Shown: positions 45,629 to 55,187 of the stretch, piece by piece
How positions within the stretch are numbered: the stretch's first letter is position 1
How the letters are laid out: the number at the start of each line of letters is the position of its first letter
Assembly (NCBI GenBank): GCA_016802295.1
Contig: JAESIW010000162.1
Coordinates: 1,219,346-1,283,345 of the forward strand
Direction of reading: 5' to 3'
From: Brachionus rotundiformis
Taxonomy: Eukaryota; Rotifera; Eurotatoria; Ploima; Brachionidae
DNA: 64,000 nt
The notes under the pieces: generated by a model
Database searches by the model: none
The model's input: the letters and a program-made list of their open reading frames with translations, nothing else
What the model was told of the DNA's origin: nothing
Translations under genes and position numbers: made by a program

Positions 45629-47155
45629 CTAAAATAGCATAGCCCATTTCTCTTCATTATTAGCCAAATCAATGTTAAATTGAGCAATCGACCTGTAGTC
45701 TTTTATCAAATCTTTACTCATATTAAAATGATAACTATTTTTAATCTTATCATCTAACCGTTCTAGTTTTTCCAAAGAATGGTCAAAATCATTTCTCAAA
45801 GTTTCCAATAGTTTTAGAAAAAGTTTTTTCACATTATTAAAATTTTTAATATCATAAAAATTTAAGTCATCGGTAGAAATTTTGGCTTTTTTTGCCTGAC
45901 TTTGGTTATTAGTCTGATTAAAGCACGAGACCAGGTCCAAAAATTTCAACAAACACCATGAAGGACCCCCTGATCTATCACATGTTAGATCAAATAGCAG
46001 TTTTTTTTGAATACTACAGTTCCATATAAAATTCTCTGTGTGGTCATCTACCTGGAATAGGTGTTTCAGTGACTCAAAATCAAATGATATTTTGTCATAT
46101 ATGTTGTTCTCAATGGTAAAGCCGTACTCAATCAAAAGAGTTAAGTTATCATGATGACCATAAGTTATGTACACTTGGTCACCTTTTTTGATGACCAAAT
46201 CGGCGTTTTCGCTAATCTTTGACCTGAGACCAAATGCCCGAGTCTGCTTGTCGAATAAAGCGTAGGCATTAGGCTCATTTGAATGGTTTAGAAAGTCAAG
46301 ATAGGGAATTAGACAACATAGATTGTTACGTATTTCTTCACTTGTTTCCATGTATTTTTCATACTCGGACAATGAGTGACATTTGATGGCTCTGTTCAGC
46401 TCTCCATCAGCCTCTTTTATTTTACCAAAATATTTGTTTGCTTGGGCTTTTTCGTTTTTGTCGCATATTTCACTCTCTTTGGCGTGAAAACATCGCGAAT
46501 TCACAGTACAAAATGTCCATCGAAAGTTATCCATGGTAAAATTTTGGCACAAATTTTCAATATCTGTTTCGTTAGACTCAGTTTTGTATTCATGTAAAAT
46601 TTTTGAAATAAATTTAAATTTTAAATTTAACTTTAGTAAGCGTTTTAGGATTATTTTTTTAAAAAAATTGGGTAAAGAGTCGATCAAAGATTGGTCAAAG
46701 TATTCCGGAGTATCATAGGCATGTGGTAGAGATGCAATGAATTGTGAATAAAATGAATTTTGGGAAAATTTTTGCTCCATAATGAACAAATAGAGACCAT
46801 CTAGACGATTGAGCTTTAAAGTTTGCTCCTTTTGATCATTCCGGACATATTTTTCTGCATACCAGTTTAAAAATTTGACCAAAGAGACACTTTTGAAGGC
46901 TTGTCTGTAATTGATTTGAAATTTTTGTGGAAAATCTATGATGTTTGAGTCTGATTGATAGTCTTTTTGGGAGATGACACAGCGTCCTTCGCAACTATTC
47001 TCAGACTGTACCAGAGATAAGCTCTTTTCTGATCCAAAATCGACTCCATTTTTTTCTAACCATGTGCAAAGTTCGGATACTATTTGATCAATCCTTAAAC
47101 AAGCTTATTAAATAATTAATTTTCTATTTAAAATTTTATATTTTCGTACTCACAT
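45629..47155 (-). CDS. SETD4: SETD4-type SET-domain lysine methyltransferase
   Basis: A large exon (45629-47093) carries almost the whole protein, about 488 aa. SETD4-class enzymes methylate histone or non-histone lysines with SAM. The N-terminal part has the split SET start (WLEKNGVDFG). The centre has FRWTFCTVNSRCF, matching the W-x-x-C-x-V-N-T/S-R signature of SETD4. The catalytic core follows: LIPYLDFLNHSNEPNAYALF, GDQVYITYGHHDNLTLLIEY and GF. A C-terminal Rubisco-LSMT-type substrate-binding region ends the protein. No ATG lies in frame at the exon's 5' side. The best model takes the initiator AT from a first exon ending at 47154 (strong GTGAGT donor) and its G from 47093, splitting the start codon by a 60-nt intron. 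The SET domain carries inserted low-complexity segments. Confidence 0.88.
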
Positions 47156-48079
47156 TTTTTTATTCTAAAATTTAAAAAGTTTTAATTAGAGAAAAAAATA
47201 ATAATTTTATCATTACGATTGTCATAATAAACTTAAAAATAATTCTTTTTTTATTTTTGATTATTTTAAAAATATTTGTAGTGTTCATAAATAGGATATT
47301 TATTAAGTGAGTTAAATTTTTAATTATTTAATTGTTTTTTAAATTAATAAAAAAATATTGGAAAAATATTGGAATTTGGAAAAGACTTGGCGATTTTCCA
47401 CAGTTTTCAATTAGGCTGTTATTTATTTCTCGAAATTTTGGTGATCTGGTTATCATCTGGATCTGGCTATCATTTATCACTTAAATGATGTCAAAGATTG
47501 TATGGCATTTTTTTGGTAATTAAATTGGCATGTAAAAAAACGTAATTAATTAAATTTCATTAACAAATGATAACAGTTTAGTAATTGTTGTTAAGATTAT
47601 AGTCAATCAACTCCTATAAAATATAAAAATTTTTATTTATAAACATTTTAGATATAATAATATATCAAAAATTCATATGATTATATAAAATATCTATCTA
47701 AGTCTCATGAAATCAATTAGCAAGCCTATACGGTATGCCATGAGAATCTTAAATGATTAAATTTTCAGAATTTTTATAAAATTAAAATTAATATTTTCAA
47801 ATTAAATATTTTTTTATTAACAATAGCAATAGATTGTTTTAAATATTCATAACAACGCTAATATTGTACATGATGTTTATCATTTATAAAGCATAATTTT
47901 CTGTTCTTTTTTTCAGCACTACACACCCTAAGCAGCTTTTCTAGCTCGTACAGGCACTTGGAGCTTTCAGCCTCTCTCACAATGTTAATATACTTTTTAA
48001 ATATAAATTTTTGTTATATAATAAAAACCAAAAATAAAATTTTGATTTTTGTTAAATTTTTTAAATCTTTGGAAACAAA
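47156..48079. other. Divergent promoter region SETD4/ACAT1
   Basis: About 0.9 kb of AT-rich DNA between the two divergent genes. It should hold both promoters. No defined element is recognised. Confidence 0.4.
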
Positions 48080-49593
48080 ATGAACCGTATATTATCAAAA
48101 AAAATAGTAATCATTTTGGTAAAAGTTGGTTAAATTTAAAATACTATTTTTAAAATAGCTCTCCAATGTTTCTCTTGAAACAACCAGACAATTTTCTAGC
48201 TCAATTATTTACCATTCAAACAAAGTAAATTTAGATAAGATATGATAAATTTATTTAATATATTATATGCAAATTCAAGTCTGTTTATATTGTGGATGCG
48301 GTGCGAACACCAGTTGGTTCGTTTCGGGGCTCACTGGCACCTTTATCAGCCTCCCAACTCGGAGCCCACGCCATCAAGCATTGTCTTGAACGATCTTGTA
48401 AGAAAATTAAAACTCCTAGGACAAAAATTATTTTTGTATAAGCGTTTCCATTGAATGAGGTGAACGAAGTTTACATGGGAAATGTGTTGGGTGCAGGCCA
48501 GGGCCAGGCACCGGCTACCCAGGCATCAATTTTTGCCGGCTTGCCAAAAACAACCCCAGCGACAACAATTAATAAAGTGTGTGCTTCTGGCATGAAATCA
48601 ATAATGATAGGAGCCCAATCGATCATGTGTGGACAACAAGATGCGATTGTAGCTGGCGGAATGGAATCCATGTCCAATGTGCCATTTTATCTCAAGCGTG
48701 CCGAGCCACCTTACGGCGGAGCTACTCTCATAGATGGTATTGTTTTCGATGGATTGACTGATGTTTATAACAAAATTCACATGGGTGGTTGTGGAGAGAA
48801 TACAGCCAAAAAATGTCAAGTGTCCCGAGCTGAGCAGGACGAGTTTGCTATCAATAGTTATAAACGCAGTGCCCAAGCATGGAAAAATGGTGTTTTTAAC
48901 AAGGAAGTAGTTGAAATCACAGTAAAACAAAAAAATAAAGGTAGGAAATTTTTTTTAATTAATTTGATTTTGTTTTCATTTAACTTTAAGAAATTGTGGT
49001 CAATGAGGACGAAGAATTTAAAAAAGTTAATTTTGATAAGATACCGTCATTGAGGACTGTATTTCAAAAAGAAAATGGTACCATAACTGCAGCTAATGCA
49101 AGTAAACTAAATGATGGTGCAAGTGCTGTTTTGTTGGTGAACGAAGAAACAATTAAAAAGTTTGGTTTGAAGCCTTTGGCAAGAATAGTCGGCTTTGCTG
49201 ATGCCTCAACTGATCCGATTGATTTTCCTATTGCTCCAGTTTACGCTACTGAAAAAGTATAAATTTATGCTTTTTGGTAAAAAAATCATTTTTTGTTTAA
49301 CTTTTTTACCAAAGCTTTTCAAAATGACTGGCCTATCTGCCAATGATATTTCTCAATTCGAAATAAACGAAGCGTTTAGTGTTGTTGTTTTGGCAAATAT
49401 CAAAATGTTGAATTTAGATGCCAGTAAAGTAAACCCGAATGGCGGAGCTGTGTCTTTAGGTCATCCGATTGGAACTAGTGGTGCCAGAATTGTGACTCAT
49501 TTGGTGCACAGTTTGACTACTGGACAAAAAGGTCTAGCATCGATTTGCAACGGAGGTGGTGGTGCTTCGGCTATCATTATTGAAAAATTATAA
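48080..49593 (+). CDS. ACAT1: Mitochondrial acetyl-CoA acetyltransferase (thiolase)
   Basis: Six exons join in frame: 48080-48118, 48159-48224, 48280-48397, 48443-48940, 48991-49256 and 49315-49593. They give 421 aa, near the usual length. The enzyme interconverts two acetyl-CoA and acetoacetyl-CoA, in ketone-body and isoleucine metabolism. The first two exons encode a basic/Ser-rich presequence (MNRILSKKIVIIL then TTRQFSSSIIYHS), fitting mitochondrial import. Thiolase motifs are intact: INKVCASGMKS with the acyl-accepting Cys, GGMESMSNVPF, KENGTITAANASKLNDGA, NEAFS, NPNGGAVSLGHPIGTSGAR with the catalytic His, and ASICNGGGGAS with the second catalytic Cys. The TDVYNKIHMGGCGENTAKK segment matches ACAT1 closely and separates it from the cytosolic ACAT2 and from ACAA enzymes. 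Confidence 0.96.
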
Positions 49594-50019
49594 TTTAGAT
49601 AATTTAGGAAATTATATTCTTAATTTTTTTTAGTTAATAAAAATGTTAAAATTTTAATTATTTTTAGTTTATTTTTTATTTGTTTAAAATACTGATGTAA
49701 AAGATAATGTCAATGATATATCTAAACAAAAGAGTGTTATTTTAGAAGCTAATTAATTAGATATAAATTAATTATATGATTATATGATTTTTGTATTTTT
49801 TTTAATGCAAACTTGCTTTTTCTAGTCGATTTCATGGTTCATAATTGCACCTAAATGGTACAGACGTAATCCTATACTTTCTGGATTGCAAAATATTCTT
49901 TTTTATAGATATATTTTTATATATAATAAAAAAAGTAAAAATTTATTTCTGTTTTTAAAGCACCAATAAATAAAACTGTAGGGCAAGCAATTCAAAAATC
50001 AAAACCCGTTCGCCATGTT
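49594..50019. other. Intergenic, no gene seen
   Basis: AT-rich 3' flank of ACAT1 up to the left copy of the 310-bp direct repeat. Nothing is recognised. Confidence 0.4.
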
Positions 50020-50329
50020 AAAAGATATGTATACGAGGATAGGTGGTGCTTCATATTATTTTATAAAAAAATATCTAAAAAAGACATGACAACAGTCTTA
50101 CTCTTAAAGTTAAAAATAAAGTGTCGTTTCTTTATTTCAATTTAATGAATCGCTACTTTTTCTTTTTGAGATATTTTTCATAGAATCAAACTTTTTATTC
50201 GTTTCCAAATTTGAATATTGAAATGAAAGAATAAAAAAATTTTGTTGGTAATTTTAAAAAATTTTATGAAAAAGAAGTGGAATTATTAAATAATTTGAAG
50301 CAAACTTTGATTAGTAGAAAAAAATTTTA
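50020..50329 (+). repeat. 310-bp direct repeat, left copy (apparent target-site duplication)
   Basis: Identical, base for base as far as I can read, to 53754-54063, at a constant offset of 3734 with no indels. The pair encloses the retrotransposon exactly. The repeat starts AAAAGATATGTATACG and ends AAAAAAATTTTA. It is AT-rich like the host, has no TG...CA ends and is not coding, so it behaves as duplicated target DNA rather than as an LTR. Confidence 0.9.
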
Positions 50330-50380
50330 GTAGTAGTAGTAGTAGTAGTATTTAATGCTATTGAGGAACGATGTTCCTCA
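50330..50380 (-). other. LINE 3' terminal hairpin and (CTA)n tail
   Basis: On the minus strand an 8-bp perfect stem with a 3-base loop lies about 11 bases before a run of CTA triplets. In stringent-type LINEs the reverse transcriptase recognises a 3' stem-loop and the tail repeat primes on target DNA (established for eel UnaL2 and relatives). The role here is inferred by analogy. Confidence 0.7.
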
Positions 50381-50459
50381 AGCAGTGACGACAGTAGACG
50401 TCCTGCTATAATAGCCTACGACCAGTTTATTTGCAAAATAAATAAAGAGTTGAGTATGT

Positions 50460-53400
50460 TTAATAAGGTTTGAGTAATTTGTCTATTCTGTTTTTAAATT
50501 TGTTGGTGTTTACAGTAATCTTGGTCTCTAAGTCAAGTGAATTCCAGTATCCGGCTGTACGATTAACGAAAAAGTTGTGACGAACACCACAACTTTTTAC
50601 CAGCTGCCTCTCGATGGCAAGATGATTAGTTCTGGTACGACCCGCTGGACTGTCCAGTCCATATGATGCCAACATTTGGATGCCATTTATGAAATCTACA
50701 CGGTCGTGTCCATGCTGAATCTTATGGAGCTGGATGAGATCGCCGCGTATACGTCGGTCTTCAAGTGTCGTCCATCCGAGGGCCTCTCTTCTTTCCACGT
50801 ACGGCTTCGATTTTAGCTCTGGCACAAGCTTGGAGAACCTCCTCTGGACCTTTTCGAGTACGTCAATGTCACCACGTCGGTACGGGTTCCAGGCTGCTAC
50901 CGCAAACTCGAGGTGAGGTCGAACGAACGATTTATAGAGCAAGTTCACCGAGAAGATTGAGAAGTGATTAAAGGTGTTTTTGATGCGACATGCCATCATT
51001 GTTGCTCTTGCCGCCGCACTTTTAGCTTGCTCACTCGGTTTGAGATCATTAGTGATAATGATACCAAGATCACGTTCTTGCTTGGTCTTTACGAGTACAT
51101 GGCCTCCTAGATCGTAGTCATTGTACTTGTTTTTGGCACCAAGATGCATAACAACGCATTTTTTTACATTGAAACTTGTTTGCCACATATTTGACCATTC
51201 CAACAATTTGTCAAGATCTCTTTGAAGATTATTTATGTCTTCCTCACGTTGGACCACCTTTAAGAGCTTACTATCATCCGCAAAAAGTTTGCAAATAGAG
51301 CTGCACACTTCTGGCATGTCATTTATGAAAATGACGAAGAGAAGAGGTCCAAGCACTGACCCTTGGGGAACGCCACTCGTCACCGGTATCCAATTCGACA
51401 CTACATCCCCAACAACAACCCGCTGTTTTCGATCACTCAAGAAGGCTTTTATCCATTTTAAGATCAGAACGGGAAGACCATACGCAGCCAGTTTGATGAG
51501 TAGCAGCTCATGTGACACCTTATCGAACGCCTTCTCAAAATCGAGATAGATGACATCAGTTGGTAACCTACGACTCATGCAATCCGTCAAGAAATCGACT
51601 GTCTCAAGTAGATTGGTCACACATGCCCTGTGCGCCACGAAACCGTGCTGCTTCTCAGAGATGAGATTGTGCTTGTCGAGATGCATGACTACGTAGTCCT
51701 TAATAAGCGACTCAAGTACCTTGCATGGTACTGACGTGAGTGATACAGGGCGGTAGTTGCTAACTGTGGTCCTAGGACCCTTTTTATGTATTGGTGATAC
51801 ATTTGCCACTTTCCATTCGACCGCTAACGTTGAAGAACGCAACGATTCTACAAAGATGGTCGCAAGTGGTCCGGCCAAGACCTCTGCACACATCTTGAGT
51901 GCGTGTGTTGCTACCTGGTCAACACCCGCTGACTTTTCGCTATTCAAGTTTTCTAGCTTAGCCATTACTTTACCCCGTGTCACGATATCCTCAACGACAA
52001 ATGCTGGATCTGGATAAGCACGCACACCAAAACTCTCTTTGGCTTTTAACACAACTTCTCTTGTCGCTGGCGGATCGAATACTGAGAAGAAGAACTGGTT
52101 GAGCATGGTACATATGCCCGCTCTGTCTGTGACAATCATACCGTCTTGATCTTTTAATGCTGCTAAGGTCTCTCTAGGGGCATATCGGCGGTTCATGTAT
52201 GAGTAGAGTAGCTTCGGGTTCTTTTTTGCATCCTGTACAAGCTTCAACTCATACTCGACGACACTCTTTTTGACTACCACCTTCACCAGCTTACATATCA
52301 TCTTATGTTTCTTAACTAGCTGCTCGTTGCCTTTTTCGATACTTTTACAAATAAAAAGTCGTCTCTTGCGTCTAACTAGAGCAGCAATATGGCTATTCCA
52401 CCACGGTGGTTTAACATTAAGTGGTCTTGGCCTGCGTTTCTTGACGAAGCGTTCAGAGGCTAAACCGAAAGCTCCTAGGAACGTTGTGTAGCGGTTTTGG
52501 GTCGATTTCGTGCCAAATGCGGCGCTCCAGTCGAATTCTTTTAAGAACTTGTTCATTGATTCGTAATCACCTTTTCTCCAATTGTATCTTCTGCTGTCAA
52601 AGGCTTGCGTTCTTTCGACACGTGCCAATAGCCGAAAACGTAAGCTAACGTGGCTTCTTGTGGCACTCGTATCTAGTGGTGGTCCAATCTCTACCTCGGA
52701 CATTCGATTTGAGTCACTCACAAACACTAAGTCCAGAAGACTACTTAAATGACCACTATTGGCAAAAGTCCTGCTTGTAACCAGTTGCTCAAGACTGGAA
52801 TAACCAATTGCACTGCTGATGTACGCACTGGTCGATGAATCATTTGCCAAAACTGGTGCGCCAAACTCGTTCCATTCGATGTCCGGCAGATTGAAATCGC
52901 CCATCAAAATGACACTCGAGATTGCCTTGCTATTAAGTAAGCGTTTAGCTGTTTCAAGTGAACGTACAATGCCAATATCAATACAACTCGGATCATTGGT
53001 CTTGTTCTGCAGTGGTGGTCTATAAATGCAACCAATTAGAAGAGGTTTATCTTCGTTCAAACTGATGGTCACCCATATTTGTTCACAGTCGGTGCCGAGA
53101 AATGACTTATTTGATGCTGCGAACGCTTTGAAACAACTATTGACGTAGATACAAACACCACCTCCTCTCTCATCGCCCTTTCGATCAGTTCTAAAGAGCT
53201 TGTAACCATCTAACTCTGAAGCTGAGCTTGAATCGAACCAGGTTTCAGTGATACCAATAACATTTGGTTCTAAACTGGCTGCCACTGATTCAAGCAAACT
53301 AATCTTGTTGTTGAGGCTGGTGGCATTGGTGTACCAGAAATCTATAGCTCCTTGTTGGTCATGGAAAGATCTGGTGGTCGAAATCTGAGACATAGTGTCT

Positions 53401-53555
53401 TCATGAGGGATTTGAGATATTGACAGGTTAGAGTCAAACCAACTGTGCGTTAACTGAGATGAAGCTACTGATGAAAATTCCGACACATTCGAGCACCCAT
53501 AAACTTGGTCACATTCTATTTCAGCAAGCGAACTATCGAGACCACATGAGGCCAT
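50460..53555 (-). CDS. LINE ORF2: endonuclease-reverse transcriptase
   Basis: An intact 1031-aa ORF from ATG 53555 to TAA 50460. It drives target-primed reverse transcription of the element. The N-terminal ~80 residues are not recognised. An AP-type endonuclease follows (about 80-320): FWYTNATSLNNK, ITETWF, GGGVCIYV, LIGCIYRPP, MGDFNLPDIEW and a final SHVSLRF. The reverse transcriptase spans about 530-830: NYRPVSLTSVPCKVLE, KQHGFVAHRACVTNLLE, DVIYLDFEKAFDKVSH, TSGVPQGSVLGPLLFVIFIN and KLFADDSKLL with the catalytic FADD. The thumb-like region ends with RPHLEFAVAAWNPY and LEDRRIRGDLIQLHKI. No RNase H domain is present. This domain order fits the CR1/Rex1/Jockey group. Key residues are all present, so the ORF could be active. 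Confidence 0.96.
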   Translation of the reverse strand: MASCGLDSSLAEIECDQVYGCSNVSEFSSVASSQLTHSWFDSNLSISQIPHEDTMSQISTTRSFHDQQGAIDFWYTNATSLNNKISLLESVAASLEPNVIGITETWFDSSSASELDGYKLFRTDRKGDERGGGVCIYVNSCFKAFAASNKSFLGTDCEQIWVTISLNEDKPLLIGCIYRPPLQNKTNDPSCIDIGIVRSLETAKRLLNSKAISSVILMGDFNLPDIEWNEFGAPVLANDSSTSAYISSAIGYSSLEQLVTSRTFANSGHLSSLLDLVFVSDSNRMSEVEIGPPLDTSATRSHVSLRFRLLARVERTQAFDSRRYNWRKGDYESMNKFLKEFDWSAAFGTKSTQNRYTTFLGAFGLASERFVKKRRPRPLNVKPPWWNSHIAALVRRKRRLFICKSIEKGNEQLVKKHKMICKLVKVVVKKSVVEYELKLVQDAKKNPKLLYSYMNRRYAPRETLAALKDQDGMIVTDRAGICTMLNQFFFSVFDPPATREVVLKAKESFGVRAYPDPAFVVEDIVTRGKVMAKLENLNSEKSAGVDQVATHALKMCAEVLAGPLATIFVESLRSSTLAVEWKVANVSPIHKKGPRTTVSNYRPVSLTSVPCKVLESLIKDYVVMHLDKHNLISEKQHGFVAHRACVTNLLETVDFLTDCMSRRLPTDVIYLDFEKAFDKVSHELLLIKLAAYGLPVLILKWIKAFLSDRKQRVVVGDVVSNWIPVTSGVPQGSVLGPLLFVIFINDMPEVCSSICKLFADDSKLLKVVQREEDINNLQRDLDKLLEWSNMWQTSFNVKKCVVMHLGAKNKYNDYDLGGHVLVKTKQERDLGIIITNDLKPSEQAKSAAARATMMACRIKNTFNHFSIFSVNLLYKSFVRPHLEFAVAAWNPYRRGDIDVLEKVQRRFSKLVPELKSKPYVERREALGWTTLEDRRIRGDLIQLHKIQHGHDRVDFINGIQMLASYGLDSPAGRTRTNHLAIERQLVKSCGVRHNFFVNRTAGYWNSLDLETKITVNTNKFKNRIDKLLKPY

Positions 53556-53579
53556 AGTCTCTCCACAATTTATTCTTTG

Positions 53580-53753
53580 CTAACATTGCTCCATTGTGGA
53601 GACCACCATTCTGAGCTCACCATTTCGAATGCCCCAAAATCGTTTCTTACCATCATTGCCGGTCTCAAACTTGAGTTCGCGTCCATTTATGATCGCCGAT
53701 TCTTTCAGTTTTGCATTTCTGGCGTCACGTTCCTCTCGAAGTTTTTTGTCAGC
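53580..53753 (-). pseudogene. LINE ORF1, C-terminal fragment
   Basis: From the 5' breakpoint at 53753 the minus strand reads in frame for 57 codons to a TAG at 53580-53582. It starts ADKKLREERDARNAKLKE and ends MVVSTMEQC. A charged helix followed by a short hydrophobic end is typical of the ORF1 C-terminus in CR1-like elements. The upstream remainder is missing, so the insertion is 5'-truncated. The stop lies 24 bases before the ORF2 ATG. Confidence 0.75.
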
Positions 53754-54063
53754 AAAAGATATGTATACGAGGATAGGTGGTGCTTCATATTATTTTATAA
53801 AAAAATATCTAAAAAAGACATGACAACAGTCTTACTCTTAAAGTTAAAAATAAAGTGTCGTTTCTTTATTTCAATTTAATGAATCGCTACTTTTTCTTTT
53901 TGAGATATTTTTCATAGAATCAAACTTTTTATTCGTTTCCAAATTTGAATATTGAAATGAAAGAATAAAAAAATTTTGTTGGTAATTTTAAAAAATTTTA
54001 TGAAAAAGAAGTGGAATTATTAAATAATTTGAAGCAAACTTTGATTAGTAGAAAAAAATTTTA
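53754..54063 (+). repeat. 310-bp direct repeat, right copy (apparent target-site duplication)
   Basis: Right-hand partner of 50020-50329, adjoining the truncated 5' end of the retrotransposon. Identity without any visible mismatch implies that little time has passed since insertion. Confidence 0.9.
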
Positions 54064-55187
54064 ATGGATTATTCTCGCTAATTGAATGAAACAATATAAC
54101 AATCATTAATTATCATTTAAACTTGATTTAATTTCATACTTTCTATTAAGACCATTTTTACAAGCAAGCATAAAAAATTAAAAAATTGGTTTTTCAAAAT
54201 ATTTTACATTGTTCTTCTAGAATTTATTATTAAGAGAAATTATTTTTAAAATTTCTAATTTGTGCAACTAATTTCGTTGCTCATCTCTGAACTTGTTAAT
54301 TAAATAAATTTTTATTAAAAGTTCACAACAGAGCTCTGAAAGTAGATTATTCTTTGGTAATTTAACCAGGTAAAAAAATTATTTTATTATCTAAATGTTG
54401 CCTTTTAAATAGTATAAAATTTTGAATATCAAAATTATTAAAATATTGATAAATGTGTTTTTACAAATAAAAATAAATATCTTAACACAATTCACTGATT
54501 TTTCAGGTAGCTTCGAAGGATGGTCACACCAAAGTTATTTATTTAAGCTAATTTTGTACCATTTTTACTTCTAAGTTGGTGAACTGTTTTTCCAAAGGAT
54601 GCTTGTTTCCGTCTTATTTTTGAGTTTGCATTCAAACGGCAAGTCTTTTATGGTCTTAACTAGTTTATTTGGTCATCTCTGAACACTTTCAATATTTATC
54701 TATTTAAAAGATAATTTAGGAAAGGGGAATTTCCAGGGCAGCTCCGAATGGTATAGCCTTCTTTTCAGCTTTTTTTTAGCAATTTTAATTTTACAAAATT
54801 TAGATTAATTAAAAAAAAAAGTAAAAAAAAAAAGGAATGTTTTTTATATAATTTGTATTGACATTGTTAAGCAAATTCAGCTATATTCTTGGCACGAAAG
54901 ATATAATATTGAATGGACTTTAATATTTTGAGTTGTTTCTGTTGGTGTCACGAACCAGATAGTCCTGAACACTTTCAAGTTAGAATGAATTTTAATTGGC
55001 ATAATGGTCAGTCCTTATAGATGTTATACTATCATTTTTTTGTCACTGGTCAAATCAATTTCTCATAAGAGGATTAAATTTGTCAGTAAAAAAAGTTATT
55101 TTTGTCAGCCCCCTTAATATAAATCCTTTTTTAATTATTTAAAAGTTAATTAAATTTTTTTCTAATTTATATTAAAGTAAAAATTTA
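54064..55187. other. Intergenic with short recurring words
   Basis: No gene is recognised. The word TCATCTCTGAAC occurs at 54281 and 54673, and CTGAACACTTTCAA at 54679 and 54965. They are perhaps traces of a degenerate local duplication. The rest is AT-rich. Confidence 0.35.

Larger units (their letters stand above)
50330..53753 (-). mobile_element. 5'-truncated non-LTR (CR1/Jockey-group) retrotransposon
   Basis: A 3.4-kb LINE in minus orientation. Its 5' end at 53753 starts inside ORF1, followed by a complete ORF2, a ~110-bp 3' UTR, a hairpin (TGAGGAAC 50362-50369 with GTTCCTCA 50373-50380, 3-base loop) and a (CTA)n tail of about seven units at 50330-50350. It is clearly richer in G+C than the host DNA around it. 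The intact ORF2 and identical flanking duplications point to a recent insertion. It is not the same family as the other three LINE relics in the window. Confidence 0.93.

Noticed and set aside
48598..48930. 110-codon minus-strand ORF within ACAT1
   Set aside because: Antisense shadow of exon 4 of a clear thiolase gene.
50734..52491. Several plus-strand ORFs across the LINE
   Set aside because: Antisense shadows of the intact minus-strand ORF2.
50020..54063. Flanking 310-bp repeats as LTRs of an LTR retrotransposon
   Set aside because: They lack TG...CA ends, no primer-binding site or polypurine tract adjoins them, and the internal ORF is an endonuclease-RT of non-LTR type without protease, integrase or RNase H.
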